A DNA stretch of 64,000 nucleotides. Origin: Flavobacterium sp. MDT1-60 (GTDB taxonomy: Bacteria; Bacteroidota; Bacteroidia; Flavobacteriales; Flavobacteriaceae). Position 1 is the stretch's first letter. Each line of letters opens with the position of its first letter. The stretch is from the NCBI RefSeq assembly GCF_014844035.1, contig NZ_CP062159.1, forward strand, positions 5,394,001 to 5,458,000. Direction: 5' to 3'. Positions 50,339 to 58,700 of this stretch are shown here, in pieces. The position numbers and the translations under genes were made by a program. A model generated the notes under the pieces. It worked only from the letters and a program-made list of their open reading frames with translations. It searched no databases and was not told where the DNA came from.

Positions 50339-50372
50339 CAAAAGTACCTCTGCAAAATGAAGGTAAAATGAA
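50339..50372 (-). promoter_or_regulatory. Promoter and direct-repeat operator of lysine-rich peptide gene B
   Basis: On the minus strand: TTCATTTT (50365-50372), 3 bp, TTCATTTT (50354-50361), 7 bp, TACTTTTG (50339-50346). Layout and distance to the ATG (41 bp) match gene A exactly, although the intervening bases differ. Confidence 0.75.
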
Positions 50373-50420
50373 GAATCTTATCATAATAAATACTTTAACT
50401 TGATATTAACTATTCAAAAC

Positions 50421-50574
50421 TTTTCCACCATATAAGTTCATTTAATCAATTTTACAGAATCTGGCCCGAATGTATTTTTGATCATCGTAAAAGATCTGCT
50501 TCATGACATTTTTTCTAAGCCGAGAAGACGCACTGCTGTGCGTCTCTACTAAAATGAATTTATATGGTGGAAAA
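50421..50574. mobile_element. 154-bp MITE-like element with 23-bp inverted termini
   Basis: The ends TTTTCCACCATATAAGTTC... (50421-50443) and ...TATATGGTGGAAAA (50552-50574) are reverse complements at 22 of 23 positions. The interior has a hairpin, AGACGCAC / GTGCGTCT at 50526-50545, and no reading frame. No clear target duplication was seen because the flanks are A/T-rich. It lies between gene B's promoter and the polA promoter, within the 339-bp gap 50299-50637. Confidence 0.65.
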
Positions 50575-50589
50575 AAAATCTTTTTAGTT

Positions 50590-50597
50590 TATTTTTG
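50590..50597 (+). promoter_or_regulatory. Promoter -7 element of polA
   Basis: TATTTTTG, 40 bp before the polA ATG and 15 bp beyond the inverted-repeat element, whose right end would overlap the -33 region. Confidence 0.5.
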
Positions 50598-50637
50598 AGA
50601 ACCCAATTGTTTATTTTTACAGACTAATATTTTTTTT

Positions 50638-53491
50638 ATGTCAACTCAAAAACGTCTTTTTCTTCTCGATGCTTATGCTCTAATTTTTCGTGGTTATTAC
50701 GCCTTTATAAAAAACCCGAGAATTAACTCTAAAGGAATGGATACATCAGCAATCATGGGATTCATGAATTCGCTTTTGGATGTTATTAAACGTGAAAAAC
50801 CAGATCATTTGGCCGTTGCTTTTGATAAAGGCGGAAGCCACGTGAGAACCGAAATGTTTGTCGAATACAAAGCCAATCGTGATGCTACTCCGGAAGCGAT
50901 TAAAATTGCTGTACCTTATATTCAGGAACTGTTAAGAGCAATGCATATTCCGATTATTGAAATAGAAGGTTGTGAAGCTGATGATTTGATTGGAACCATA
51001 GCCAAACAAGCCGAAAAAGAAAACTACAAAGTTTTTATGGTTACGCCTGATAAGGATTTCGCACAATTGGTTTCTGAAAACATATTTATGTACAAACCAG
51101 CCCGAATGGGAAATGGAATAGAAATTTGGGGTGTTCCTGAAGTTTTGGCCAAATTTGAAATCGAAAGACCAGATCAGGTTATCGATTTTCTTGGAATGAT
51201 GGGAGACGCTGTTGATAATATTCCGGGATTACCTGGTGTTGGTGAAGTGACAGCCAAAAAGTTCCTGAAAGAATTTGGTACAATGGAAAACCTTTTGGAA
51301 AATACACATTTACTGAAAGGCAAAATGAAAGAAAACATTGAAGCCAATAAAGAAAAAGGAGTTTTATCTAAAAAACTAGCCACTATTATCTGCGATTGCG
51401 ATGTTGTCTTTAATGAAAACGACTATGAACTTTCACGTCCGGATATCGAAAAAACAGACGCTATTTTTCAGGAACTGGAATTCAGAAGAATGGCAGAACA
51501 ATTTGATAATTTATTTAAAGTAGGTGGCGGGAATGAATTAGCTGCTTCAGCAACTCCTGCTTCTGATGCCAAATTATACAAAAAACCACAACCTAAAAAT
51601 GAAGATCAATTTGATCTTTTTGGAGGCGGAGGAACTTCTGATGAAGATATTGAAGCTTCCAGAAATTCATTTTATAATACTTTAGAAAACACACCTCACT
51701 CCTATCAGGCTATTGAAGGTGATTTAGGAATTAAATTACTTTTGCAAAATTTACAAAAACAAACTTCTGTTTGCTTTGATACTGAAACTACCGGTCTGGA
51801 TGCTTTAAATGCAGAGTTAGTCGGAATGTCTTTTTCATATGAAAAAGGAAAGGGATATTATGTTCCTTTTCCGGAAAGTCAGGAAGAAGCTCAGGTTTTA
51901 ATTGAAAAATTCAGACCATTTTTTGAGAATGAAAGCATCGAAAAAATTGGCCAGAATTTAAAATACGATTTAAAAATCCTTTCTAATTACGGTATTACTG
52001 TGAAAGGAAAACTTTTTGATACGATGATTGCACATTATCTGATTAATCCGGATATGCGTCACAATATGGATATTTTATCTGAAACCTATTTGAAATATTC
52101 TCCAAAATCAATTGAAACTTTAATTGGTAAAAAAGGAAAAAATCAAATTACAATGCGCGATGTTGCCCTTGAAGATATTAAGGAATATGCCGCTGAAGAT
52201 GCTGATGTGACTTTTCAATTAAAAGAGCTCTTCACAACCGAATTAGATAAAACCGAAACCAAAAAATTATTTGACGAAATCGAGATTCCGTTAGTAAGCG
52301 TTTTAGCCGCTATGGAAACGGAAGGAATTCGTTTGGATGTTGATTTTCTGAAGCAAATGTCGACTGAAATGGAGGTTGAGATTAAATCTTTGGAACAAAA
52401 AATATACGAAACAGCCGGGGAGAAATTCAATTTGGCTTCACCGAAACAATTGGGAGATATTTTATTTGATAAAATGAAAATTGGCGGTGCCAAACAAAAG
52501 AAAACCAAAACCGGTCAATACGCAACTGGCGAAGATGTTTTAACCTATTTAGCCAATGACAATCCGATTATAAAAGAAATTTTGGATTGGCGTCAAATGG
52601 TAAAATTACAAAGCACTTATATTTTGGCTTTGCCGGAACAAGTAGACAAAAAAAACGTTACGTGTTCATACCGATTATATGCAAACCGTTGCCGCAACAG
52701 GTCGTTTGAGTTCTAATAATCCGAATTTGCAAAATATTCCGATTCGTACGGAAAGAGGTCGTCAGATTCGTAAAGCTTTTGTTGCACGCGATGAAAATCA
52801 TACTTTAATTTCTGCGGATTACTCTCAGATAGAATTAAGAATTATTGCCGCTTTAAGTGGTGAGGAAAATATGATTGCCGCTTTTCAAAATGGAGAAGAC
52901 ATTCATAAAGCAACAGCTTCAAAAGTTTTTGACGTGCCTTTGGAGGAAGTAACACGTGAACAAAGAAGCAATGCTAAAACTGTAAACTTCGGAATTATCT
53001 ACGGAGTTTCTGCTTTTGGATTAAGTAATCAAACTTCATTATCACGAAGCGAAAGCGCTGCTTTGATTGAAGCCTATTATAAAACGTATCCGAGATTAAG
53101 ATCCTATATTAATGAACAAATAGAATTTGCCCGCGAAAAAGGATACGTACAAACGATTTTAGGTCGTCGTCGTTATTTAAAAGACATCAACTCGGCAAAT
53201 GCTGTAGTTAGAAGTGCCGCGGAACGAAATGCCGTAAACGCGCCAATTCAGGGAAGTGCCGCCGATGTGATTAAAATCGCGATGATCAATATCCATAAAA
53301 AATTAACAGAAGAAAACTGGAAATCTAAAATGTTACTTCAGGTTCATGATGAGCTTGTATTTGATGTGCACAACGACGAGTTAGAAAAAATCCAGTCGAT
53401 GATTAAACACGAAATGGAAAATGCTTTTATGATGAGCGTTCCTTTAGATGTTGAATTAGGTTTGGGTGCAGATTGGTTGGCAGCTCATTAA
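50638..53491 (+). pseudogene. polA: DNA polymerase I, interrupted by a single-base frameshift
   Basis: Encodes repair and Okazaki-fragment polymerase. The first frame (50638-52716, 692 residues) holds the 5'-3' exonuclease (about 1-290, GVGEVTAKKFL near 194) and the 3'-5' proofreading domain (about 360-540, CFDTETTGLD, with YAAEDADVTFQL). It ends in out-of-frame sequence VTCSYRLYANRC. The second frame begins just upstream with the correct sequence (MQTVAATGRLSSNNPNLQNI, SADYSQIELRIIAALSG, LLQVHDELVFDV) and runs to 53491. The shift lies at the A8 run 52648-52655; with seven A's the joint reads VDKKTLRVHTDYMQTVAATG and gives a 950-residue protein. Everything else is intact, so a base-call error is likely. 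Confidence 0.9.
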
Positions 53492-53534
53492 GAAATTTTA
53501 GATTTTCTTATAACCACTACATGATAAACGAATA

Positions 53535-54647
53535 ATGAAGAAAGCTTTTTTCCTGATTTTTGTATTTTATTCAACAATTACTTTTTGTCAGGAAACCTTT
53601 TATTTGGAAGGAACTTTGGCAAAAAGTAAAATCTATATGAAAATTGAGGTTTATAAAGATGGGAAAGAAACAAACTTAAGTGCTACTTATTTTTATCAGA
53701 ATTCGCTAAAAGACATCAAGTTAGAAGCTGCTTTAAAAAACGACATTTATACTTTCTTCTTTAAGCCGGACAATGTAATAACTGAAAAATTTTATTTGAA
53801 AAAAGTGGCTAATAACCACTTTGAAGGATCTTGGTATAATACTGACGGAAAGCAACTTCCAGTTCAATTACAACCTATCAACTTTTCAAATTACAAATCA
53901 AATCTGGACCCATATTATGCAGATGACAAATTAAATCTCGTAAAATGTAAATTTTTGGAATTCAAAAAGCAAAAAACTACCCTCTACAATCACAAAGAAT
54001 TTATCTGGTATTCTGAGAAACATTGTAATTCGGATTTCTTTAGATTAGGAAATAATTTCTCAGAGAAAAACAAAGCTCTCATTAATCCTATTTTAGAAAA
54101 TATACATATTGAAAACACATTAGCACAACTTAATTGCGCGTCTAGTTTTGAATATAGCGAAGGGAAAGGAATTGAAGGAAATTCGACCATAAACTTTTTA
54201 AATGAAAATTTATTAGGTTTTGAAATTTCAAGATTTTGGGACTGTGGAGGTGCTCATCCCGATTTTGGAAGCAATGGTTTTCTAATTGATCTGAACAACG
54301 GAAGAAACTATGAAATCGATGATATCATTGCTTTTGACAAAAGTGCAACAACAGAGAAACAAAGTGATTTTTCAAACTTTTCAAAATATCGATCGACTTA
54401 TTTTGCACCAAATTTACTTGCCGTTATTACTTCAATTGAGCATTTTGTAAAACCAAAAGACGGAGATGATTCCTGCGATTATACCAACACCGAATATTGG
54501 GATTTTATTTCCTGGAACTATACTGAAAAAGGCATCGAATTCACGCCTTACTTTCCCAGAGTAGACAGATCTTGTGAAGAATCTTTTTTAGTACCTTTTG
54601 AAAAATTAAAAAAGTATAAAAATTCTAAATTTCCATATTCATTATAA
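53535..54647 (+). CDS. Exported protein with C-terminal DUF3298-like region
   Basis: 370 residues, signal peptide MKKAFFLIFVFYSTITFC (about 1-18), so periplasmic or surface-associated. About 19-120 is a beta-rich domain (AKSKIYMKIEVYKDGKE ... NHFEGSWYNTDGKQLPV). The later part, about 230-365, includes the GGAHP motif (FWDCGGAHPDFGSNGFLIDL), then IDDIIAFDKS and FTPYFPRVDRSCEESFLVPF, which recalls DUF3298/RsiV-type domains. The function is unknown. It is 44 bp after polA. Confidence 0.7.
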   Translation: MKKAFFLIFVFYSTITFCQETFYLEGTLAKSKIYMKIEVYKDGKETNLSATYFYQNSLKDIKLEAALKNDIYTFFFKPDNVITEKFYLKKVANNHFEGSWYNTDGKQLPVQLQPINFSNYKSNLDPYYADDKLNLVKCKFLEFKKQKTTLYNHKEFIWYSEKHCNSDFFRLGNNFSEKNKALINPILENIHIENTLAQLNCASSFEYSEGKGIEGNSTINFLNENLLGFEISRFWDCGGAHPDFGSNGFLIDLNNGRNYEIDDIIAFDKSATTEKQSDFSNFSKYRSTYFAPNLLAVITSIEHFVKPKDGDDSCDYTNTEYWDFISWNYTEKGIEFTPYFPRVDRSCEESFLVPFEKLKKYKNSKFPYSL

Positions 54648-54650
54648 CAG

Positions 54651-54678
54651 AAAACCATTCGCCGCGGCGAATGGTTTT
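54651..54678. terminator. Bidirectional terminator, perfect 28-bp palindrome
   Basis: AAAACCATTCGCCG and its exact reverse complement, between the convergent secreted-protein and LacI genes; T6 follows on the plus strand. Confidence 0.9.
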
Positions 54679-54688
54679 TTGTTATAAT

Positions 54689-55714
54689 TTAAGCCTTTCT
54701 TGTAGACTCTCGTTCTTTCAATTTTGTTTTAATAACGATCGTTTCGTAATCCGAAGTTTCATCTTCAGACTCTTCCAGTCTTTCGATTAGTTTTTTGGCA
54801 GCAACTTCTCCAATTTCAATTCCGTGTTGGCTTACGGTTGTCAAACTTGGCGATAAACGTCTTGAAGCTAAAATTCCGTCCGCAAAACCAATTATAGAAA
54901 TATCTTCCGGAACTTTATACCCTTTTTTCAAACTCACTCTTAAAGCGGCAACTGAATCATTTTCATCCAAAGCAAAAATCGCGTCAATCTTGTTGTCAAA
55001 AATGGCATCAATTTTACTTTTCATATCATCTTCCGAATCGGTACGAAGGATAATTTTTTCGTTTACCGGAATATTATTATCTGCTAAAGCTTTCAAATAT
55101 CCATCAGCTCTTAATTTCCCAACACTTAAATTATCTACTGAAGAAATTAAGGCAATATTTTTACATCCTAAATTGATTAAATGCTGTGTCGAATTCAAAG
55201 CCGAATCAAAATCATCAACTACAACTTTATCACATTCTACTTCATCTGCAATTCGGTCAAACATTACAATTGGAGTTCCGTCATTGATAATAGCAGAAAA
55301 ATGGCTATAATCTTGTAATTTTTGAGCTTCTTCTGAAACTGACAGAATAAATCCGTCAATAGTTCCGTTGCTCAACATTTCAAGTGTATGAATTTCTTTC
55401 TCTAAAGATTCGTTCGAAATACAGGTAATTACATTGTATCCTTTTTTATCAGCTACTTTTTCGATACCACTAAAAACCTTAGCAAAAAAGGAGTTTAATA
55501 TATTAGGTATAATTACGCCAATCGTTTTGGTTTTACGATTCTTCAGATTCAGACCAATAACATTTGGCTTATAATTTTTGAGTTTGGCATACTCCTTAAT
55601 CTTCACCTTCGTTTGCTCACTAATTTCCGGACTATCATTTAATGCCTTAGACACCGTAGATACAGAAACACCAAGTTCTTTCGCAATTTGTTTTAGAGTT
55701 GCTTTAGCTTTCAT
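54689..55714 (-). CDS. LacI-family transcriptional regulator
   Basis: 341 residues. N-terminal helix-turn-helix (ATLKQIAKELGVSVSTVSKA, about 4-23) with hinge helix (LKNYKPNVIGLNLKNRKT), then a periplasmic-binding-protein-like domain (about 60-335). Such regulators usually respond to a sugar. No sugar-utilisation operon lies next to it; the nearest genes are ferritin-like proteins (divergent). A TATATTTG promoter box lies upstream at 55740-55747. Confidence 0.93.
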   Translation of the reverse strand: MKAKATLKQIAKELGVSVSTVSKALNDSPEISEQTKVKIKEYAKLKNYKPNVIGLNLKNRKTKTIGVIIPNILNSFFAKVFSGIEKVADKKGYNVITCISNESLEKEIHTLEMLSNGTIDGFILSVSEEAQKLQDYSHFSAIINDGTPIVMFDRIADEVECDKVVVDDFDSALNSTQHLINLGCKNIALISSVDNLSVGKLRADGYLKALADNNIPVNEKIILRTDSEDDMKSKIDAIFDNKIDAIFALDENDSVAALRVSLKKGYKVPEDISIIGFADGILASRRLSPSLTTVSQHGIEIGEVAAKKLIERLEESEDETSDYETIVIKTKLKERESTRKA

Positions 55715-55739
55715 CTATTAAAATTTTATGTAATTAATA

Positions 55740-55747
55740 CAAATATA
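55740..55747 (-). promoter_or_regulatory. Promoter -7 element of the LacI-family gene
   Basis: TATATTTG on the minus strand, 26 bp before the ATG. Confidence 0.55.
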
Positions 55748-55906
55748 GTAGAATTACCTAAAATAAAACAAAAAACACCTACCAGTATTTAAAATTATAA
55801 GGCTTTTTAGAATAAATTAAAAATACATCCGTTTTTCAAAACCGTGGGTCGTTAAATCTCGTTAATACCTTAATATATGTTATTAACCTTTTAAAAGACC
55901 TTGATT

Positions 55907-56653
55907 ATGAAAAACGAAGTTAAAATTCATGAAGTTGACCCTTCACTGAATAACAGAAGAAGCTTTCTAAAGCTCAGTGGCTTAACACTAGTTGGTGCAG
56001 GTTTGGTTTTAGCTGGCTGCAGCGATAATGATAATGAAGATAATATGCAGGACAATACCCTGCCCGGAATAAAAAATGGTGTATTTGATTTAGGCTCCGG
56101 CGATTTTGGAGTATTGACTTATGCTTATGCCCTGGAACAACTAGAAGCTGATTTTTATACCAAAGTTGTAAATGCCTCAAATTTTAACTCGACTTTTAAT
56201 ACTATCGAAAAACAAGTTCTGACTGATTTATATCATCATGAAGTAATTCATCGAGATTTCTTCAAAGCTGCTTTAACCGGTGCGCTTCCTGACCCAAGTT
56301 CACAATTACTTCCTTCTCTCGCATTTAATTATGGCTCTTTAAATTTCAACAGCCGTACCGAAGTTCTTGCTACAGCAAAAGCTTTGGAAGATACCGGAGT
56401 TGCCGCGTACAACGGAGCCGGAAAGCTGATTAAAAGTGCCGACTATTTATTATTGGCCGGAAAAATTGTTTCGGTAGAAGCCAGACATGCTTCAGCAATA
56501 AGAAGTTTGATTAACCCAAATTCTAGTGACTTTGCCGGAGATGATATTGTAAATACATCTACAGGTTTAGACGTTGCCAGTGATCCTTCTAAAATTTTAC
56601 CAATTGCCGGAGGTTTCATTACTACAAAATTTACTGCCAAATATTTACCTTAA
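55907..56653 (+). CDS. Ferritin-like domain protein with Tat/lipoprotein signal
   Basis: 248 residues. Signal: twin arginine in NNRRSFLKLSGLTLVGAG, then LVLAGC (lipobox), so it is probably folded before export and lipidated. The four-helix domain (about 60-215) carries the ferritin-like pattern in order: YALEQLEADFYTK, YHHEVIHRDFF, KALEDTGVAAYNG and VEARHASAIRSL, i.e. Glu, ExxH, Glu and ExxH metal ligands. The iron or other metal function is inferred. The ATG at 55907 is used; a TTG at 55901 is in frame. Its paralogue follows after 26 bp. Confidence 0.88.
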   Translation: MKNEVKIHEVDPSLNNRRSFLKLSGLTLVGAGLVLAGCSDNDNEDNMQDNTLPGIKNGVFDLGSGDFGVLTYAYALEQLEADFYTKVVNASNFNSTFNTIEKQVLTDLYHHEVIHRDFFKAALTGALPDPSSQLLPSLAFNYGSLNFNSRTEVLATAKALEDTGVAAYNGAGKLIKSADYLLLAGKIVSVEARHASAIRSLINPNSSDFAGDDIVNTSTGLDVASDPSKILPIAGGFITTKFTAKYLP

Positions 56654-56679
56654 TCTTAACTAGCTAAAACTTAGAAATT

Positions 56680-57492
56680 ATGAATATTTTAAAATTTATA
56701 GAAACCTTCACTGATGATAGTTTAATGAATAGTACTGGTTCAAGAAGAGACAGTTTTAATCAGTTTGGAAATATGGGAAAAAATCTGGTAATGGCTTCTA
56801 TCCCATTCGGATTATCGGCTTTAGCCAATAAGGCATTAGCAAAAGACATCACGGCAACACCAGCCACTCCAATAGGAGCTTTGCAATTTGCGCTGACCTT
56901 AGAATATCTTGAAAATGAATTTTATGCGATGGCTTTAGATTCGGGAGTAATACCGGCTTCTGAAAACGGCGGACGAGACAGAAAGGTTTTCCAACAAATT
57001 GCGGCACACGAATCAGATCATGTGAAATTTTTAATTGCAGGATTGGGCGGAACAATGAGTGCTAATTTTGTTCCGAAACCTACTTTTGATTTCACTGTGG
57101 GAGGTGCATTTAATCCTTTTGGAGATTATCCAACCTTTCTGGCATTGGCACAAGCTTTTGAAGATACAGGAGTGAGAGCTTATAAAGGCCAGGCTGCTAA
57201 TTTAATTTCAACTCCGGATTTATTAACTGCAGCATTGCAGATTCATTCTGTTGAAGCGCGACACGCTTCAGAAGTACGAAGATTACGAGGATTAAAAGGC
57301 TGGATCTCAAATGCTGAAAGAGGCGCCGGAATGCCCGCAGCCACACAAGCAGTATATGACGGCGAAGGTGTTACCATGCAGGCGGGTTATAATACTGCCA
57401 GTTTATTTGGGGCAGCCGCAGGATCAGAAGCTTATGATGAGCCACTTACAACACAACAAGTTGTAGATATCGCCAATATATTTATTGTATAG
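56680..57492 (+). CDS. Ferritin-like domain protein, paralogue of the preceding gene
   Basis: 270 residues with the same four-helix metal pattern (LEYLENEFYAMAL, AAHESDHVKFLIAG, AFEDTGVRAYKG, VEARHASEVRRLRG). The N-terminus has twin arginines and a hydrophobic stretch (SRRDSFNQFGNMGKNLVMA, then IPFGLSALA) but no lipobox, so it is probably a soluble periplasmic protein. The two genes are a tandem duplication that has diverged; a shared operon and possibly a mixed complex are likely (inference). Confidence 0.87.
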   Translation: MNILKFIETFTDDSLMNSTGSRRDSFNQFGNMGKNLVMASIPFGLSALANKALAKDITATPATPIGALQFALTLEYLENEFYAMALDSGVIPASENGGRDRKVFQQIAAHESDHVKFLIAGLGGTMSANFVPKPTFDFTVGGAFNPFGDYPTFLALAQAFEDTGVRAYKGQAANLISTPDLLTAALQIHSVEARHASEVRRLRGLKGWISNAERGAGMPAATQAVYDGEGVTMQAGYNTASLFGAAAGSEAYDEPLTTQQVVDIANIFIV

Positions 57493-57514
57493 CAAAAAAT
57501 ATTTTCAAAAACGG

Positions 57515-57550
57515 AACCACCCTCGCGTAATTGTGAAGGTGGTTTTTTTT
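57515..57550 (+). terminator. Terminator of the ferritin-like pair
   Basis: AACCACC / GGTGGTT with a 16-nt loop, then T8, 22 bp after the stop. Confidence 0.85.
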
Positions 57551-57612
57551 ATTCTTTTAAATAAAAAACTGAAGGCCTGATTTTCAACAGATAAAATATT
57601 CTTTTCAGGTAT

Positions 57613-57642
57613 TTGGTTTTAAAATAATTAATTGTACTTTTG
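57613..57642 (+). promoter_or_regulatory. Promoter of rplM-rpsI
   Basis: TTG (57613-57615), 19 bp, then TACTTTTG (57635-57642): a complete -33/-7 promoter, 44 bp before the rplM ATG. Confidence 0.75.
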
Positions 57643-57643
57643 C

Positions 57644-57661
57644 ATCCCCTTTATTGGGGAT
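57644..57661 (+). promoter_or_regulatory. Leader hairpin of rplM
   Basis: ATCCCC-tttatt-GGGGAT, starting within a couple of bases of the predicted transcription start. In the right place for ribosomal-protein autoregulation or for stabilising the 5' end; unproven. Confidence 0.45.
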
Positions 57662-57685
57662 GGAATGTTTAATTAAAATAATATT

Positions 57686-58141
57686 ATGGACGCATTAAGC
57701 TACAAGACAATTTCAGCTAGCAAAGCCACTGTAACGAAAGAGTGGATCGTTGTAGACGCTGAGGGTCATAACTTAGGTCGTCTTGCTTCAAAGGTTGCGA
57801 TGATCTTAAGAGGTAAGTACAAACCAAGTTACACACCACACGTTGACTGTGGAGATAACGTAATTGTTATCAACTCAGAAAAAATTAACCTTACAGGTAC
57901 AAAAATGAATGACAAAATTTACATGCGTCATACAGGTTACCCAGGAGGACAAAGAACTTTAACTGCTAAAGTATTGCAATCTAAAAACCCTGCATTATTA
58001 GTAGAAAAAGCTGTAAAAGGAATGTTACCTAAAAACAAATTAGGAGCTGAACTTTTTAGAAATCTAAATGTTGTTGTAGGTGCTGAGCATACTCACGGAG
58101 CTCAAAAACCTAGAACTGTTAACCTAAACGATCTTAAGTAA
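57686..58141 (+). CDS. rplM: 50S ribosomal protein L13
   Basis: 151 residues, normal length, assembles early onto 23S rRNA. Landmarks: EWIVVDAEGHNLGRLASKVA at about 20-40 and HTGYPGGQ at about 90. First gene of rplM-rpsI; its stop codon overlaps the rpsI start by one base (TAATG), so translation is coupled. Confidence 0.98.
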   Translation: MDALSYKTISASKATVTKEWIVVDAEGHNLGRLASKVAMILRGKYKPSYTPHVDCGDNVIVINSEKINLTGTKMNDKIYMRHTGYPGGQRTLTAKVLQSKNPALLVEKAVKGMLPKNKLGAELFRNLNVVVGAEHTHGAQKPRTVNLNDLK

Positions 58142-58527
58142 TGGGAGTTATTCACAAAATCGGTAGAAGAAAAACCGCTGTTGCACGTGTTTATGTTTCT
58201 GAAGGAACAGGAAAAATCACTGTAAACAAAAAAGAATTCGCAACTTACTTTCCAACTGCAACTTTACAATACAAAGTTTTACAACCAATGTCTATGACAG
58301 AAAATGTAAACAACTTTGACGTTAAAGTAAACGTTTACGGAGGTGGTTCAACTGGTCAGGCAGAAGCTGTAAGAATGGCATTGGCACGCGTTATGTGTGA
58401 AGTAAATGCTGAAAACAGAGCTATCTTAAAACCAGAAGGTTTATTAACAAGAGATCCAAGAATGGTTGAACGTAAGAAATTCGGTCAGAAGAAAGCTCGT
58501 AAGAGATTCCAATTCTCTAAACGTTAA
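58141..58527 (+). CDS. rpsI: 30S ribosomal protein S9
   Basis: 128 residues. IGRRKTAVARVYVSEGTGKI at the N-terminus and the conserved basic tail KKFGQKKARKRFQFSKR, whose last residue contacts P-site tRNA. Overlaps rplM by one base. Confidence 0.98.
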   Translation: MGVIHKIGRRKTAVARVYVSEGTGKITVNKKEFATYFPTATLQYKVLQPMSMTENVNNFDVKVNVYGGGSTGQAEAVRMALARVMCEVNAENRAILKPEGLLTRDPRMVERKKFGQKKARKRFQFSKR

Positions 58528-58536
58528 TATTACCTG

Positions 58537-58557
58537 TCTTGTACACATGGTACAAGA
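58537..58557 (+). terminator. Hairpin after rpsI
   Basis: TCTTGTAC-acatg-GTACAAGA, 10 bp after the rpsI stop, without a T tract. It may be a weak terminator, a processing site or part of the rpsB leader. Confidence 0.45.
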
Positions 58558-58601
58558 CATCAATTATTTATTGAAATTAAAAAACACAGTTGTTGTTGCT
58601 C

Positions 58602-58669
58602 TCCTATCGAGGTAGGAAATAGTTTAGCATCTAAATGTATAAAGCCTGGGAAACCGCCATTTATACATT
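58602..58669 (+). ncRNA. Structured rpsB leader, candidate autoregulatory RNA
   Basis: A small hairpin TCCTA-tcgagg-TAGGA (58602-58617) and a 10-bp stem AATGTATAAA / TTTATACATT (58634-58669) enclosing GCCTGGGAAACCGCCA. Both lie in the 173-bp gap between rpsI and rpsB, and no TAnnTTTG box is evident. GC-rich loop sequence in AT-rich surroundings suggests a conserved binding element. Confidence 0.45.
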
Positions 58670-58700
58670 GCTAATCAACAGAACGTAAACTAGTACAAAA

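Noticed and set aside
50421..50574. Target-site duplication around the MITE-like element
   Set aside because: Flanks are runs of A and T, so any short match is uninformative; none is claimed.
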